A DNA stretch of 64,000 nt from positions 1 to 64,000 of the forward strand of contig JAODTK010001577.1 of NCBI GenBank assembly GCA_026419785.1, given 5' to 3'. The position numbers and the translations under genes were made by a program. Position 1 is the stretch's first letter, and each line of letters opens with the position of its first letter. The notes under the pieces were generated by a model. That model searched no databases and was not told the DNA's origin. It saw only the letters and a program-made list of their open reading frames with translations. This document shows positions 44,100-56,399 of the stretch, piece by piece. This DNA is from Sclerodactyla briareus. Taxonomy: Eukaryota; Echinodermata; Holothuroidea; Dendrochirotida; Sclerodactylidae.

Positions 44100-47000
44100 C
44101 ATGCTTGCCGCCTACTCGGAACCCCGATCTTAGACACACAAGTCCTACGATAGCCAACTGAGGAAACGGTGAAGGGGTAGGCAAAGGGAATCCAGGAACG
44201 CGAGCGTCCATACCCCACTAACAAGATGTAACAGGAATGTCATCTCCCGTATTAAAAAACATGATTTGCTAAATGGCTGCAATACAGCTCAATCTTCGCT
44301 GGTGACACGAACACCCATCACGGAGCACTAATACAGGTCAATAGCTTGTTTTATATGCGTCACGTATGTGTGTGTGTGTGTGTGTGTTGTGTGTGTGTTC
44401 TCTGATGACGAGTATTTTTCAGGTACGCCGTTAAGGAGTTGGTTGAAGAGTGTGTGTGTACGTACCCTCGTAGGGGTTATGTGTATGTGTGGTGATATGG
44501 CGAATTGGAGTGCGCGTGAGTCTGTTTCGTTTGCACCTGACGTACCAGACACTTCCACCGCACGCTACCCGGTTTATTCTCTCTTTGAGAGGGGGGAAAC
44601 GCCTCCAGACACTGATCAATTTCAAATTTTCATATATCTTCACAATCGAAACTTTATTGGAGAGTGGGCGTATGATAACTTTTCTTTTCTAGTACTTTCT
44701 ACATCTGATGACCTATTCGACTTCCTTGACCTGTCTACCTCATTTGACTATGACCTTGTGAACTTCTGGGTCAGTTCTTCGTGACACCAAATTTGTTGCA
44801 ACAAACCAATAAGGTAAGTCAATTTGATTGACGTATTAAACATTTCTATCACACGCGATCTCCAGTTATGTCCTGTGAAAGATTTGAGAAAACAATTCAG
44901 ACCTGATCAGGTCATTTTCACATTGACTTTCGTTTCGGCACTGAAACTTTTGTAGAGGAATAACGTGAAGGAAAGTTCTCTTCGCCTCTAGTGGCTACCC
45001 AAACAATTCTACATGTGCACACAATCGTCAGATTTCACAGCTGACATGCAGTCTTATATGGATAGTTCACAAAGCCTTCACTGAGAGTGTTCCTTTCGGG
45101 GCTGCTGTGAGTTTTTTGTCATCCACAATTTCCAGTCAGGACCCACATATATTTGGAGCCTCTCACTAAGTTCCATTCAAGTTTTACTGTTTTCCAATAA
45201 ACTCTCAGTGATTCTAGCCACACTCACTTCTTTTTAATTCCTATGGTGGACTAGGAAAGGGTGAAAATACAGGTGTTGTGAAGGTAAAATGAGAAGAGGG
45301 AGGTCCTGCGCGTCGCGAACCCTGGCCCACTTCTCCTCCCACCTCAAGCAAATCCTGACGCACCCCTGCCTAGGTGTGGTCTCTCTTCATGCTCCATTGG
45401 AAAAAAAATATGCAGTTGATATTGTGTTATGAATATGACATCGCAGAAATTACGCTACTTAGGAACCTAACAGACGAGTGAGTTAACCATAATTCGCCGA
45501 CGGTCGCATTTATTTTGTTGCTATCATTCTACGCTTACATACAGTACCTGACGTGAAAGATGTCTTTCGAAACAGTCGTATTTGTATATTGTGTAAATAT
45601 CGTTAACTTTCCGATATATGTTGACTTTGGAATCTGTGGTGTTTTCTAGTCATTTTAATTACCATGACATTGCAATCTGAGATGATCTCACAGAAATCTT
45701 TCAATCATGGCCACTGAAAAAAAAAAAACTAAAACGAAGCAAAAAACAGTCGAGCAGTTATGTCAGGTTAGCACATGTTCACCTACTCACCACTCCCTAG
45801 AATTGCTCAGAAAATATAGATTTCACTGATGTAGTTGTGGAATATATAAGTCACTATCGCGACCCATGAGGCTGCATGCTTCCTATCCCACTGCCCTTAT
45901 GGCGATGTTTGTAAACATACTAAAGTACTCGAAACAATCAAAGCATGATTCAGTTTTGTCCCATAATACTTAGGTCTGCTATCATCATCATGACCGTCCT
46001 CATGGATGGGAAAGGGCGGGCACTTGGATAATGGGGTAGATGTCGTTAACGGCAGCCCTGATCCTCAGTTCCATTAGATCGTTGGCGGAAGGACACATAC
46101 GCGGAGTAGATTTGCCTAGGTTTTGTTTCTAAACTTTTTGTCATCGACCAACCCGTCCACCAAAAAACTCGGATCGCAAAATTGTATACCTCTGTATGAT
46201 TTAAAACAGAATAAACTGAATGAAGAATCCGCATTACGTGCTGTGATGACTCACAACGATTCAAGTTATAGCAACTCGATGACTGAAGAATGAGACGCAC
46301 TGAATTGATCAATTGTTGCCACAATTAAAATACCATGTTTGTGGGAAACTCCTAATTAATTAGCTATGGGATGTGGTTCTGAATCAACTAAATATAACTG
46401 TGAACATATTTCAATAGAGGAAATACTAATGTATATACAAACTGATCGCTGATTCACATATATCTCTTGCTGTTCAATGTGTCGATAGGACTTCGACTCA
46501 CAGAACTCGGATCTACAAATCCAAGTTTCGTATGGGTCACATCCAGCGGCCGTGGTTGCTTTACTAATCGATCGCTATATTGCTCATAGTGTTAAGGTTT
46601 GTAATTCCATTTTCACTTTTCAGTCAAATTGATATTTCTTGAGTGTTAAAAAATTATTATATTTATATTTCAGCAGTGGGCCCACATGTTATTGTTATAC
46701 ACAAACAGCGTTTGATGCGAATCTATATGTTATATGAACCCAGCCAACTGTATTAGCAAATCAGTGTAATTTAGTTTTATAGTGACGCCTGCCTATTCAT
46801 AGTTCCAACTACGGAAAAGAGGACATTATTTTTCACTGTACACAAGAATGGGAAGGTCAAGCATGGTCAATGTTCTGTTGGCCATTGAATATGCGAATAA
46901 AATACGGATGTTAAATCAACATGTTTTACATATTCATATATCTTGTCGCTACAAAGCCAATATTTTTCACTCTAAAAATGCAGAAAGCGTTACTCCTGTG

Positions 47001-47240
47001 ATGCCAGACGTTCACTATGTTGACAATTACGTAATGCACCGTAACTATCTACTATGGCCGTAGTCCGCTAGTATCCCCATAAGGGCTAGGGAGCAGTATT
47101 TTAACAGGTACAAAATCAGCACGTGTCTCTTGTGTATGTTTTGTTTCAGCTACCACTCCTTCAATTGTGTACCGCTACATTTTCAAATTGGTCGTTTCAG
47201 GATTCGGGAAAAATAATTCATTATGCAAAGTGAGGTGACC
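44100..47240. other. Anonymous DNA with a (TG)n run
   Basis: A (TG)n run at 44365-44399 lies inside the longest plus-strand frame (44368-44784). The end of that frame, with repeated GACCT/TTTGAC words, looks like a dispersed repeat and not protein. No exon or element could be named between 44.8 and 47.2 kb. Confidence 0.4.
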
Positions 47241-47261
47241 GAGACCACATGGCAGCAGTTG

Positions 47262-47522
47262 CTGGGACTGTAACCAATCATTTCAGCAAGGCGAACGGCG
47301 CTGTGTCAACTCAGCCTACCAATCCTCACAAGTTGTCTGACGGAAGAGACGAGGTGTACAAATACGGCCTACCAGAGTGCTGACGATATCGTCATTGACC
47401 AAATCCAGCGACGTTGCTGTGTATAACCCAGTGTACCAATCATCGCAAGGGTACTCCTGATACGAAGGTAGGAGGTGTTAAACACAAAACAAGCATACCA
47501 GAGTGCATACGATACGTTAGTA
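47262..47522. repeat. Short tandem duplication, about 130-bp period
   Basis: Two neighbouring blocks share, in order, CTGTGT(C)AA..CAG, (T)ACCAATC.TC.CAAG, GA(C)GAAGGT/AGACGAGGTGT, ACAAA and CATACCAGAGTGC(T/A)(G/T)ACGAT. The second copy ends near 47522. Confidence 0.55.
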
Positions 47523-47549
47523 ACGCGATTCCGGCACTGGCATGATCAT

Positions 47550-48790
47550 GGAGTTGAGGCCCCTACCAGAGGGCAGAGGTAATTTACAGCGAACCGATGA
47601 AACCGAAGAAAAAACCTGAGCCTGTGTATTTTTGCCTAGACCCTGACAACCCCCCCTCCCCTTTTTTTTGGGTGCGTTACGACGACGATCCCAACGGATC
47701 TTCAAAAGGAGAAGAGTTGCAACACACGTCAGACAAAGAATTGTAACTGTAACTCATTCATAGGAAGTCTGGAACGGTTCATGGGGTTGAATTGATCGTA
47801 GGTCAGGTGTCGCTAACTCTAATGTCTAGGTCAGATGAACAAACCTTAATTCTTTTCGTTCGTGAATGATCGGATGCTAAACATAAGAGAAGCCAGTATG
47901 AAAGAGTGAGGCACGAATTGGGGACCCTGGCGTTCCACAAATAGAACCATCGATTATTGTCTTAAGATATTGGCTCATCTGTTGTTGAACAGTCGGACGT
48001 AACAGTAGTTACTTTTTTTCAAATTGGTAGAACACGTATCCATACATCTTTTCTTTCCTAACAGTCATGGGTAAAACGCATGTTTGGAATGTCCATATAG
48101 GTACCGATTGGTTGAACTTTTCAAAACAGAAGATGGCATTTTCTGATTTATTTCAGGTAGACTCGCAGAGCTACCATAATACCGTTGGCCAGAAAATGAC
48201 AATGACCTGATAGCACGGTCTCTCACTAGGCTTTCATTTTCAATTTCAATTGAACTTTTCGGTTCAGCTACTAAATGGATATACCTCTATCACACACAGA
48301 TATAAGCCCCAGATCAATTAGCGCCAGTTATCGGTACACCACTGTGTTACTCTCTGTCTAACCAGTAGGGCACATAACCCATGCTGATTTGCTCAAACTG
48401 TAGGCCTACATAGGGAATCCTACTCATACGCATAACCATATATATCAAGCATCATACATCAACCCAATTAAAAAAAATGGGTAATACAAACCCTCCTTTT
48501 CCCCGAATATGAAATTCAATCAACTCATTATATTCTTGGACTATTGGGTACGAAATGGGTAGCTAGTCGGAAAACAGAAGTAATGGAGCGCTTGTTATGG
48601 TTGCTTCCAGAATTTGCAACAGATGAAAGACTTCGGTCTGCAATGACTCATATTTATTAAACATTGCTGAAGTGGGGAATCTCCTGGTCATGGACACCAA
48701 ATGAATTATCTAACGCCCTATCCCATCGTTTTAAATGTTCATTAGCGTGCCATACTTCACCATCACTGAATTTTTCGCTCATCTACACAG
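47550..48790. other. Anonymous DNA before the 48.8-kb exon
   Basis: No further exon is secure. An acceptor-like TTCTGATTTATTTCAG lies at about 48143-48158 but is followed by a short frame without a donor. A segment at about 48550-48640 (ATGGGTAG..GCTTGTTATG.TTGCTTCCAG) resembles 49010-49056. Confidence 0.35.
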
Positions 48791-48872
48791 ACGTTATACA
48801 TTCACGACGATTACGATAACGACAAGCAGACGAAAGTTAGATTGGCCCATGCCATTGGAACACAACTGGAAG
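48791..48872 (+). CDS. Candidate exon of an unknown plus-strand gene
   Basis: Plus strand, bounded by CTCATCTACACAG and GTAAGTG. The 82 nt give 27 codons in phase 0 and one base over, reading TLYIHDDYDNDKQTK then VRLAHAIGTQLE. The acidic, balanced composition and both consensus splice sites favour a true exon. The base left over joins the next candidate in frame. No family recognised. Confidence 0.4.
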
Positions 48873-49056
48873 GTAAGTGTCTCTGCGCTTGTTCATCTCC
48901 AGTAGAGTCCATAACCAATGAACTAACTCTATAAGCAACGGGGTATCAAAGCCAAATAACTAATAACGCGACTAATTAAATTTCATTCAACACTCAGTTT
49001 ATCGTCTGACTACTGGATGGGTAGGGGCCCTGAACCGCTTGTTATGCTGCTTTCAG

Positions 49057-49089
49057 AAGTATTCAACGGCCACCACTGTCAGGCTGTAG
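49057..49089 (+). CDS. Candidate micro-exon following the 48.8-kb exon
   Basis: Plus strand. The acceptor ATGCTGCTTTCAG and the donor GTAACT bound 33 nt. With the carried-over G it reads EVFNGHHCQAV and again leaves one base over. Phase agreement with the previous exon is the main support; length alone proves nothing. Confidence 0.3.
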   Translation, partial: KYSTATTVRL

Positions 49090-52000
49090 GTAACTTATTA
49101 CTATTTTTTTTTCAAATTTCGTAAATTGTATCTTATATGCGTGGTAAACCGGCCCAACCAGTTTCGAAATTAAACTGTTTTTGTTTCTTAATCAATGTAC
49201 ATAGTTAATATATGGGTACTTGTTGTTGGACGCATCATGTTATCCAGCATGTGTGTGGCTTAAATATGCTGTACTTTTCGATCCGCCAAGCGCTACATTT
49301 GTTACTGTGCTGTGTTTATAATTTTATAGGCGGTGGGGGGAACCACCACCTTCACTAATAAATTGAATTTCACAAGGAAATACAGAGTTGTATAATCAAA
49401 ATATAAGTCGGAGAATCGTATGGAACTTGATTACATTTCCAACCTTCCTAAAATCCTTATTTTCGCTTGACTTGACATTCGAATTGACTCTAGCTATTGT
49501 TATATATCACATGTTATTTCTGCTTATTTAGGTTCAATTAATCTCAGGGTACTTTTAAAAACAGTTAGTAGTATTTATTAGGAGTAGTATTTACGACCCT
49601 TTTTGCATGAAACATTCCGGGCTCGAATTCCCGCATTCACTGACGCTTCTTCCTAGGTGTCCTGTCTTGCTGTTGGAATTCACTTGTGTTCCTCCGTGGA
49701 TTCCGCTCCGATGCAGTGATTGGTTTCTGGGGTTTGTGTTGGGATTGTCTACAAAATGATCTCGTCGATTGATTGTGAGCTGTCAGGTAGACATTAGTCT
49801 TCCGTCCTCAGTTCGAGCAAGTTTTCGGATCCTGGATTCACTGATCATCCTTTCCGACGGGGTGAAATTGGCCGTCCGCTGTTTTTCGTCCGTTGCTGAT
49901 GCTCCTCCACGATCAATACTGCCAAGGATCCTCTTTTGATGGCCTCAATTGGAAATCCCACAACGATATTACATGTTATAAATGGCAATGTCACATATGA
50001 TCTATGTCTCAAGGAAGGAGAAGGCGACTGACCTAATACTTTGCGCTCTATCTCATAAGGCTTGTACTGAATGCGTCGCGGGAATCGAGTTCGATGAGGT
50101 TTGTCCAATAACTGGGAGCTTTGTCGTGCGTAGCTCGAATGTGAGAAGGGCGATTTGGTAAGTGCATGCTGAGATGAAGTGGACCGCGAGTTGCAGCTCA
50201 CGGAGGATCGGATGAGGTGGCTGTGCTTCTTGGACAAGGTAACGAGTCGAGCGAGTGAAGTCTGAATAGTCCCGTCGAGAAGTGACGAAGGAATGGACGA
50301 GCCGTTCGGAAGATGTGCGGCATATTTTGCAAGTTGTCAATCTTTTATAAAGCGAATGAAGCTGCAGATGTAATGTTCGTTGCATGCCCTTTTATGCCCA
50401 AGTTAGTGTCAACAGTGACACTGAGACTCTCGCTTCAATGGACATGTCAACTGAAGAGTCCTCAACTCCGATTTAGGGAATGCATGGCATTTCAAAATCT
50501 CGACAAAAAGTCCTCTGTAGAAGGTTGAAAAACACAAATGAATTTACAATATATTATTGTCTATTCTTCTCTGTATTACTTGTTACAACATTCTTTTCTT
50601 CTAACACATTTATGGTACTCGTTAAACTTATGGTGCACCTCTAAAAAAAATCTGGCACATTTGAAAAAAAAACAGGATCTCACCAAACAATTTGGAACAT
50701 TTAGCTAGTTTTAGCACTGCTGTCCCAACCATGACGTCATGCCAAGGACGCGGGAAACTCTTTGTAGCAGTTACCTGGAGAAATATGAGTGAAACCCATG
50801 CAGTCTGATACCTGCAGTTCCAAATCGCGCGTGGTCGAGGAGAAGAAACCAACCGGGGGTTAAGCGTTGTAATAAAAAAGAGGTTGATTGTAGTTTTCAT
50901 GATCCAATGAGATGGTTGTTGTAACCTCACATATGCATAACTGGGGGGGGGGGGATGAGGCAGGAATTCACGAAGAGTTTTGCGGATCACGCGAGATACG
51001 GGACCAAATCCACCACTAGTACAAATGCCGCTTAATTCCTGAGTTTGTTCACATTTTCAGGCAATTCGAGCGAATGTGACACAATTACTATTACTGCCTT
51101 TCTTGTGATAACATGTTTTGTTTGCAAGATCTATGTCAAATTGGTATCGCATACTGACTAGACATTTTTTTTTCGCCGCAAACCACAGATCTCGTTTTTC
51201 GAGGGGGGTCTTGTCCCCCCCCTGGAAACTCCACTGCTCCGACTAATAACTCAAAACCAATAAATGATATTCGATAGCAATTCAAAACAATGATATCTTC
51301 TCTACAAATGGGTCATGACATTTACTCGCATTCGATTGTATGAATTTCCAACAGTCCCAATCAACAGTTTTTTCAGGCAGGTGCACGTTTGGTGCGGTTT
51401 TGGAGAATCCCTTCCCTCTATTATCAGTCAGTCAGTAGGTAGTCAGCCCTCTGCATACTATAATAGAACGATACTCATGTTTACCATGTCACAGTGGTAG
51501 ATTTGTGGTTGGGGTTTGTAAAGTTTGGTGGTCACCCAGCTGTCCGTGTGAAGTGATACGTGGTGGACGCTGGGCTAACATACATCATTAACTGGATGAG
51601 ACCCGGTTATAATACGACACAAAGGTTGATGTCGGTTAACCTTATACCTCTGTCCCGGTTGTATTGCTCAATATTTTGTTGTTCTATTTTGATTATTCTG
51701 TGAAATATTTTGAGGGACTGAAATAATCTACAGAGATCTGTTGCTTCGATTTCTTTTTTTTATATTGATGGGAGTCATCCAATAGCAGGATAGCAGAAGA
51801 GTTCAACTGGTATCAGTAGTATCAGTACTATGCAATGCATTGTTGAAAACTACAGGAAAGGAATCAATTTCAGATGAATAGTATTAGGAATATATTATGT
51901 ATGAAGTTACCATGTTTCAGACGCTTATTTTCGCATAGTAAATTCCTCTGGAAGATTTATTAATTGATTTTCAGCGAGCTGGTTAAAACGTGAGGAGTAA

Positions 52001-53810
52001 AAAGGTAAAAACCATCTGGCGCCCTCTCATATTACTCTTGTTTTTAAACATTGACAGTCATCGACATTTGTCAATACAATGTTGTTTCCAATCCTGAAGT
52101 AAAAAACCAAACTATTACATAATATAATAATAATACAGTGTCTTGTGATCTGCTCATTAACCCGCATGAGCAAATAGAAACCCCCCAATTTCGGGAAAGG
52201 GATTATAGGCACAAGGTCTTTCGGCATGTGGCTGTTGGTTACACACTTGCTCCAGCACAATCTGGACGTGTTGGGGTTTGTAAGTTAAATATTTCTGCTT
52301 TCCGTGATTTTGAAAGTCTCATTCGGCTACGACAGTTGAATATTACTCAAAGAAGAACAACACAGAAAACTTGAATACCACTATACAAGTAAATGTAGTA
52401 CCCCTGTTTTGACTCATAGTAGCTTGTGAATTTACAACACTTTTGGGTTGTAAAAATACTCAGCTGGCTTGTAATTAAAAAAACTCTTTGGTTAGTGAAA
52501 TTACACTTGGCTAATAAATTTACAGTTGACGTGTCAGTAATACTGTTTGCATTTTTGTCCCCGTTTTCACTACTAAACATGTTGGGAACCTGCAAAGATT
52601 GTAGACTTACACCAGATTGTAATATGACCACAATGACCATGGATCAATTGTTTTGCCTCTCATACAGGCAAAACATGTATCCTCCCAGTATTATGTGATT
52701 ACCGGGGTGATTCACCCTTCTCCTTATGAAGTCATATCTTTTCGCACTATTTGGAGATCGGATTTGCTCGGTCATCACGCACCGGACTATTAACCTAAGT
52801 ATCGATGGTTTGAAATCACTTCTGTTCCTGGCGGTTCCATTCTGGTGTACCCTTGGCAAGGTACTTTGTCTCCGTTACCTCACCGCACCCTGTCTGAATA
52901 AAATGCGAACCTGCGAGGTAAGTAATTGCAGTTAGCCCTGTAAGGGCAGCTGCTCCTGATTTATTTTAGTATGACGCGCTATAATGAGAACCCGATATTA
53001 TTTAGTTTTTCCTTACTGACAGCACTAACCCCAATCCCCATAGCGAAGCCACAGTTGATATAAATTCAAGCAAAACCTCTAATCCCGAATTACCTCGTTG
53101 AGGAAGTGTGCATATAACTAACTCAATACAGATCAATGACAAAACAGTTTGCACTCATCTGTGTTTGCATGAAATATATTGCAAATGAAATGAACACATG
53201 ATAAACACTTCAATACATCACATTTCATCAGCCTAAGACTGATCATTTGTAAGGACCAATGGTTGAAGTAGAAAGCATAGGCAGTTTTTGCTTCTTTGTG
53301 GCCACACGATATAATACTGTCCCTTTCCCTCTCACCACCACACAAACATATCTGATCATCAGCAAATAACCTGCCCTGCTATTGCCCTTTATGATCATTT
53401 TAGTTCAATCATTTTAGCTTCAGACTAGCAGGTTTTCCATGTGCCATATTAGTACAAAATATGGCATATCTGATATTATATTAGTGTTGAGAATAAATAG
53501 TTAGCTCCCTTCACTGGATTGTCTTTGTTACAAGAGGATGACGTGTATGAGATTATAACAAATACCTCACCCACCAAACAGTATTTATCTTTGCATGGGA
53601 ACTGTATCAAGAATGGAAAAGATAACCAGAAAGCCAAAAGGCTAGGTGATTTCTTGACTCTTTTTGACAAACTATAGCCAGACACAAGGGACAAATGGGA
53701 GATTGCACCAGCTTATGGCCAACTTAAAGGCGGACAATTTCCTTTTTTCCAACCAACCAATAGGGCTCTTATAATCTTGATAAGTGGAAAGTACCACTAA
53801 ATTTCAAGGT
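49090..53810. other. Mostly anonymous DNA
   Basis: Minus-strand frames overlap at 49845-50385 (130 and 110 codons) and may be remains of an element or exon, but no domain is visible. G/C-rich hairpin-like runs occur near 50943 and 51202-51222. A degenerate repeat of about 20-25 bp (TTGTGAATTTACA-like units) lies at 52425-52540. Confidence 0.35.
52760..52965. repeat. Dispersed repeat with GTACCCTTGGCAAGGTACTTT core
   Basis: The phrase GTGTACCCTTGGCAAGGTACTTTG, followed by a CCGTTACCTCACCGCACC stretch and ACCTGCGAGGTAAG..GGGCAGCTGCTCCTG, has the style of a SINE-like dispersed repeat that I recall from marine invertebrate sequence, without being able to name the family. The open frame 52726-52935 lies within it. 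Confidence 0.3.
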
Positions 53811-53819
53811 TTTACGACT

Positions 53820-54262
53820 CTAAACTCTGGTGACCTCAATAGAACTCTGATCTGACCCACAACAATAGGATTCATGTACGCATTATGGGGAACACACTAT
53901 AACAAGTATGAGCTTATCCATCCGGGTGGGTGAGTTATCGTGTTTACCAGCAAAAAAATTCGCCAAAATATTGACTTTTCACAAATTCGAATGTTTGACC
54001 AAAAATCACCCTCGGCCTGAACCAAAAACAATAGGCGTTCCGGTTACTCACCATACGAAAGCTATACACCAAATTTCAATCTGATCGGAACCAACTGATT
54101 CTGGACTTATCAGTGTTTTACAAGGTTTTCAGATTGGACCTCTGGTGACCTTGGGCTGACCCCAAAACAATTAGGGTGGGTTTCATGTAATAATAATGGG
54201 GCAACACATACAAGATGATCATGACCCTACTCAGACCTGATCAAGTTATCGTGTTTAAAGGG
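53820..54262. repeat. Dispersed repeat with TCTGGTGACCT words, two copies
   Basis: The block starting at 53826 recurs at 54141, a period of 315 bp. Both carry CTCTGGTGACCT, CTGACCC(C/A)(A)CAA, ACAAT(A/T)AGG, TTCATGTA, ATGGGG..ACACA and GTTATCGTGTTTA. Related words recur near 44.7, 59.5 and 60.4-60.7 kb. Non-coding. Confidence 0.65.
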
Positions 54263-54267
54263 GAGGT

Positions 54268-55174
54268 CACACACAACACACACACACACACACGTGACAA
54301 TCGACTGCATAGATTCCCTCTGACTTCGTCAAAGGAATTCAAAACAAGGCAACTATCCACGGCAAGAAGACCAATGGTGCCATTAGGTCACCAAAATTAA
54401 TTCTACCTTATTTCAAACAACCCTCGTGTTGATTCCGTAAATGGGTCAATGTGGGCCAAGTGGGAAACGTGATCCTGAACACTCAATGTATGGCTATTGG
54501 AGCACCAGCACTTGCACCAAAAGAGTGGAGACACAATTGGCAAAAGTCCATGAGGGCACTATGTTCCCATCACGGTGGGTCTTTCGGCCCAGAAGTTCTT
54601 AACATCACAGATTCCCCATCAATTGGTCTCAACCTGATTAAGATAGATCAATGGACAGCCCAGACGATATGCAATCTGGACTTATTGTCAGAACGGTCAC
54701 ACATCACCACACACCCACACACACACACACACAAGTGACAACGTGACCTGCATAGATTCCTCTGACTTCGTCAAGTATCAAACCAATGCTCAACTTACTC
54801 CGGCAAGAGGCACCAATGGTGCAATTAGTCACCATTATCTCCTAATCTCTACCCTTATTTTCACAACACCATCGTTTTTTGATTCCGTTAAATGGTCTGT
54901 GGCCACGTGGGCACTCGTGATCCCTGAAACTCAATTATGCTTTGGAGCACAACAATTTGCACCAAAAGAGTGAGACAACACAATTTGCAAGAATTCACAT
55001 GAGGGCACTATGTTCCATCATGGGTCTTTTCCGGCCTCCATGAGTTCCTACCTCACAGATGCCCCAGCATTGGTCCTCAACCTGATTAGATAGATCAATG
55101 GACAGACAGACAGATCGGCAATCTGGACTTATGTCAGCATGTCCACACCACACACACACCCACCCCACACACAC
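54268..55174. repeat. Tandem duplication of a 443-bp unit bounded by (CA)n
   Basis: Three (CA)n runs (54268-54293, 54706-54734, 55147-55174) separate two copies of one unit. The anchor GCATAGATTCC lies at 54307 and 54750. Both units carry CTCTGACTTCGTCAA, GGCAAGA, CACCAATGGTGC/GACCAATGGTGC, TTGATTCCGT, TTTGGAGCACAA/TTGGAGCACCAG, GCACCAAAAGAGTG, GAGGGCACTATGTTCC and AGATAGATCAATGGACAG in the same order. No coding content. Confidence 0.85.
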
Positions 55175-55199
55175 CATCTATCAATAACATGTAACTTTC

Positions 55200-56020
55200 T
55201 ATATAATTCAATCATGGACTTTTTGACCCAACTACAAAAAAAATATGCAAGTCAGTGAGGATGAGGGGTCATGAATTTGTGTGGGTTGTGATTCCTGGGG
55301 TCCCATCAATTGGCTTGTCTTAGCCAAAAATGATTGGTATGAGATATCACACCTCATCTACAAACATATTTTACATTGTTCCATGGAATTGAGAAAGAAC
55401 ATTACAATGAACAACTTCATGAGAACGGGTTTCACTTTTTCCGTGAAATGTGTAAAACCCTGCATGCATCACTATGCTTTGAAGAATATTATTCTTCATC
55501 AAGGAATTTTTGAGTTTGGTGCAATGACTCTCCAGGAACTTGAGTAGTGTTTGGATTATGACTCCTGGGGACAATAAATGCCATCATTAGTCCTTGATGA
55601 GAGCTCATTATACAAGCAATCCTTTTTTTACTAGGGTATTCTTCTATTATCTTCATTGATAAAATAGTGATTCGAAAAGTGAAAAAAAAAAAAAATTGTT
55701 AAACTTTCTTCGAACTATTCAGGCAGTTGGGACCTGACTCAGACTTCAAACATAAATTCACAAGTAGAATTCGTTACGCGAGGCTGCTCCCAAACGCACA
55801 AAACTCACGATTCGAGTTGTTCCGAACAGGAGGGGAGAGCTAGATGTCAGTTACTTGCTCCCCTCATACTTCATTATGAAAAACACAACCCTCCTGGGCA
55901 TGCGTTCCAATTTCAACTGCGTCAGCACGCCTCAAGACTGTGAGTATGTTCTTGCTTTTTTTCGTCCATAGTCCAAGTTAATACTTGTGAGAGGCAATGA
56001 AGGCACACGGTTACCACCGT
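55200..56020. other. Anonymous DNA
   Basis: No gene recognised. A 14-A run lies near 55682. Frames at 55281-55574 overlap on both strands without splice support. Confidence 0.4.
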
Positions 56021-56025
56021 GTTAC

Positions 56026-56108
56026 CTGCCACTGTCAGAGTAGCCATGTCCAGAGTGAAGAATTCTCCTCCATCACCCCTCAATGTTGGCTCTGGGTCCA
56101 TCACTCCC
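56026..56108 (-). CDS. Candidate exon of an unknown minus-strand gene
   Basis: Minus strand. The acceptor TTCCTCCCTCTTCAG is excellent, and a GTAACA donor follows after 83 nt. One base, 27 codons and one base read GVMDPEPTLRGDGGEFF then TLDMATLTVA, with no stop. Composition is convincing but the domain is not recognised. It may be the 3' part of the same minus-strand gene as the candidates up to 63.4 kb, though that link is only by strand and spacing. Confidence 0.45.
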
Positions 56109-56399
56109 CTGAAGAGGGAGGAAGATCAGTGTACCTATGAAGGCACTTACTTCCCACGATATAGCAACCACGGTTGCAGGCATAATATCCAACGGCCTGC
56201 TATACCAGAATCATTTTAACATACTATCAACTTGGTACACAAACTTGAATGCTTTGAACAGAGAGGCTTATTCTAGCAATTCCAGAAATTGTAATTTCAT
56301 GAAATGGGCTCATGAGGCCCGGGCCCAAAAGTGGGACCTTGAGCCCCAGAACCTGATCATCACCCTGATAAGCAGGCTCAAACGTTCCTGAATAGCAAA

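Noticed and set aside
44368-44784. 138-codon plus-strand frame as a gene
   Set aside because: It starts in a (TG)n run and ends in dispersed-repeat words; no splice sites or domain.
49845-50385. Minus-strand gene of 110-130 codons
   Set aside because: Two frames compete, no domain is visible and no splice boundary is convincing.
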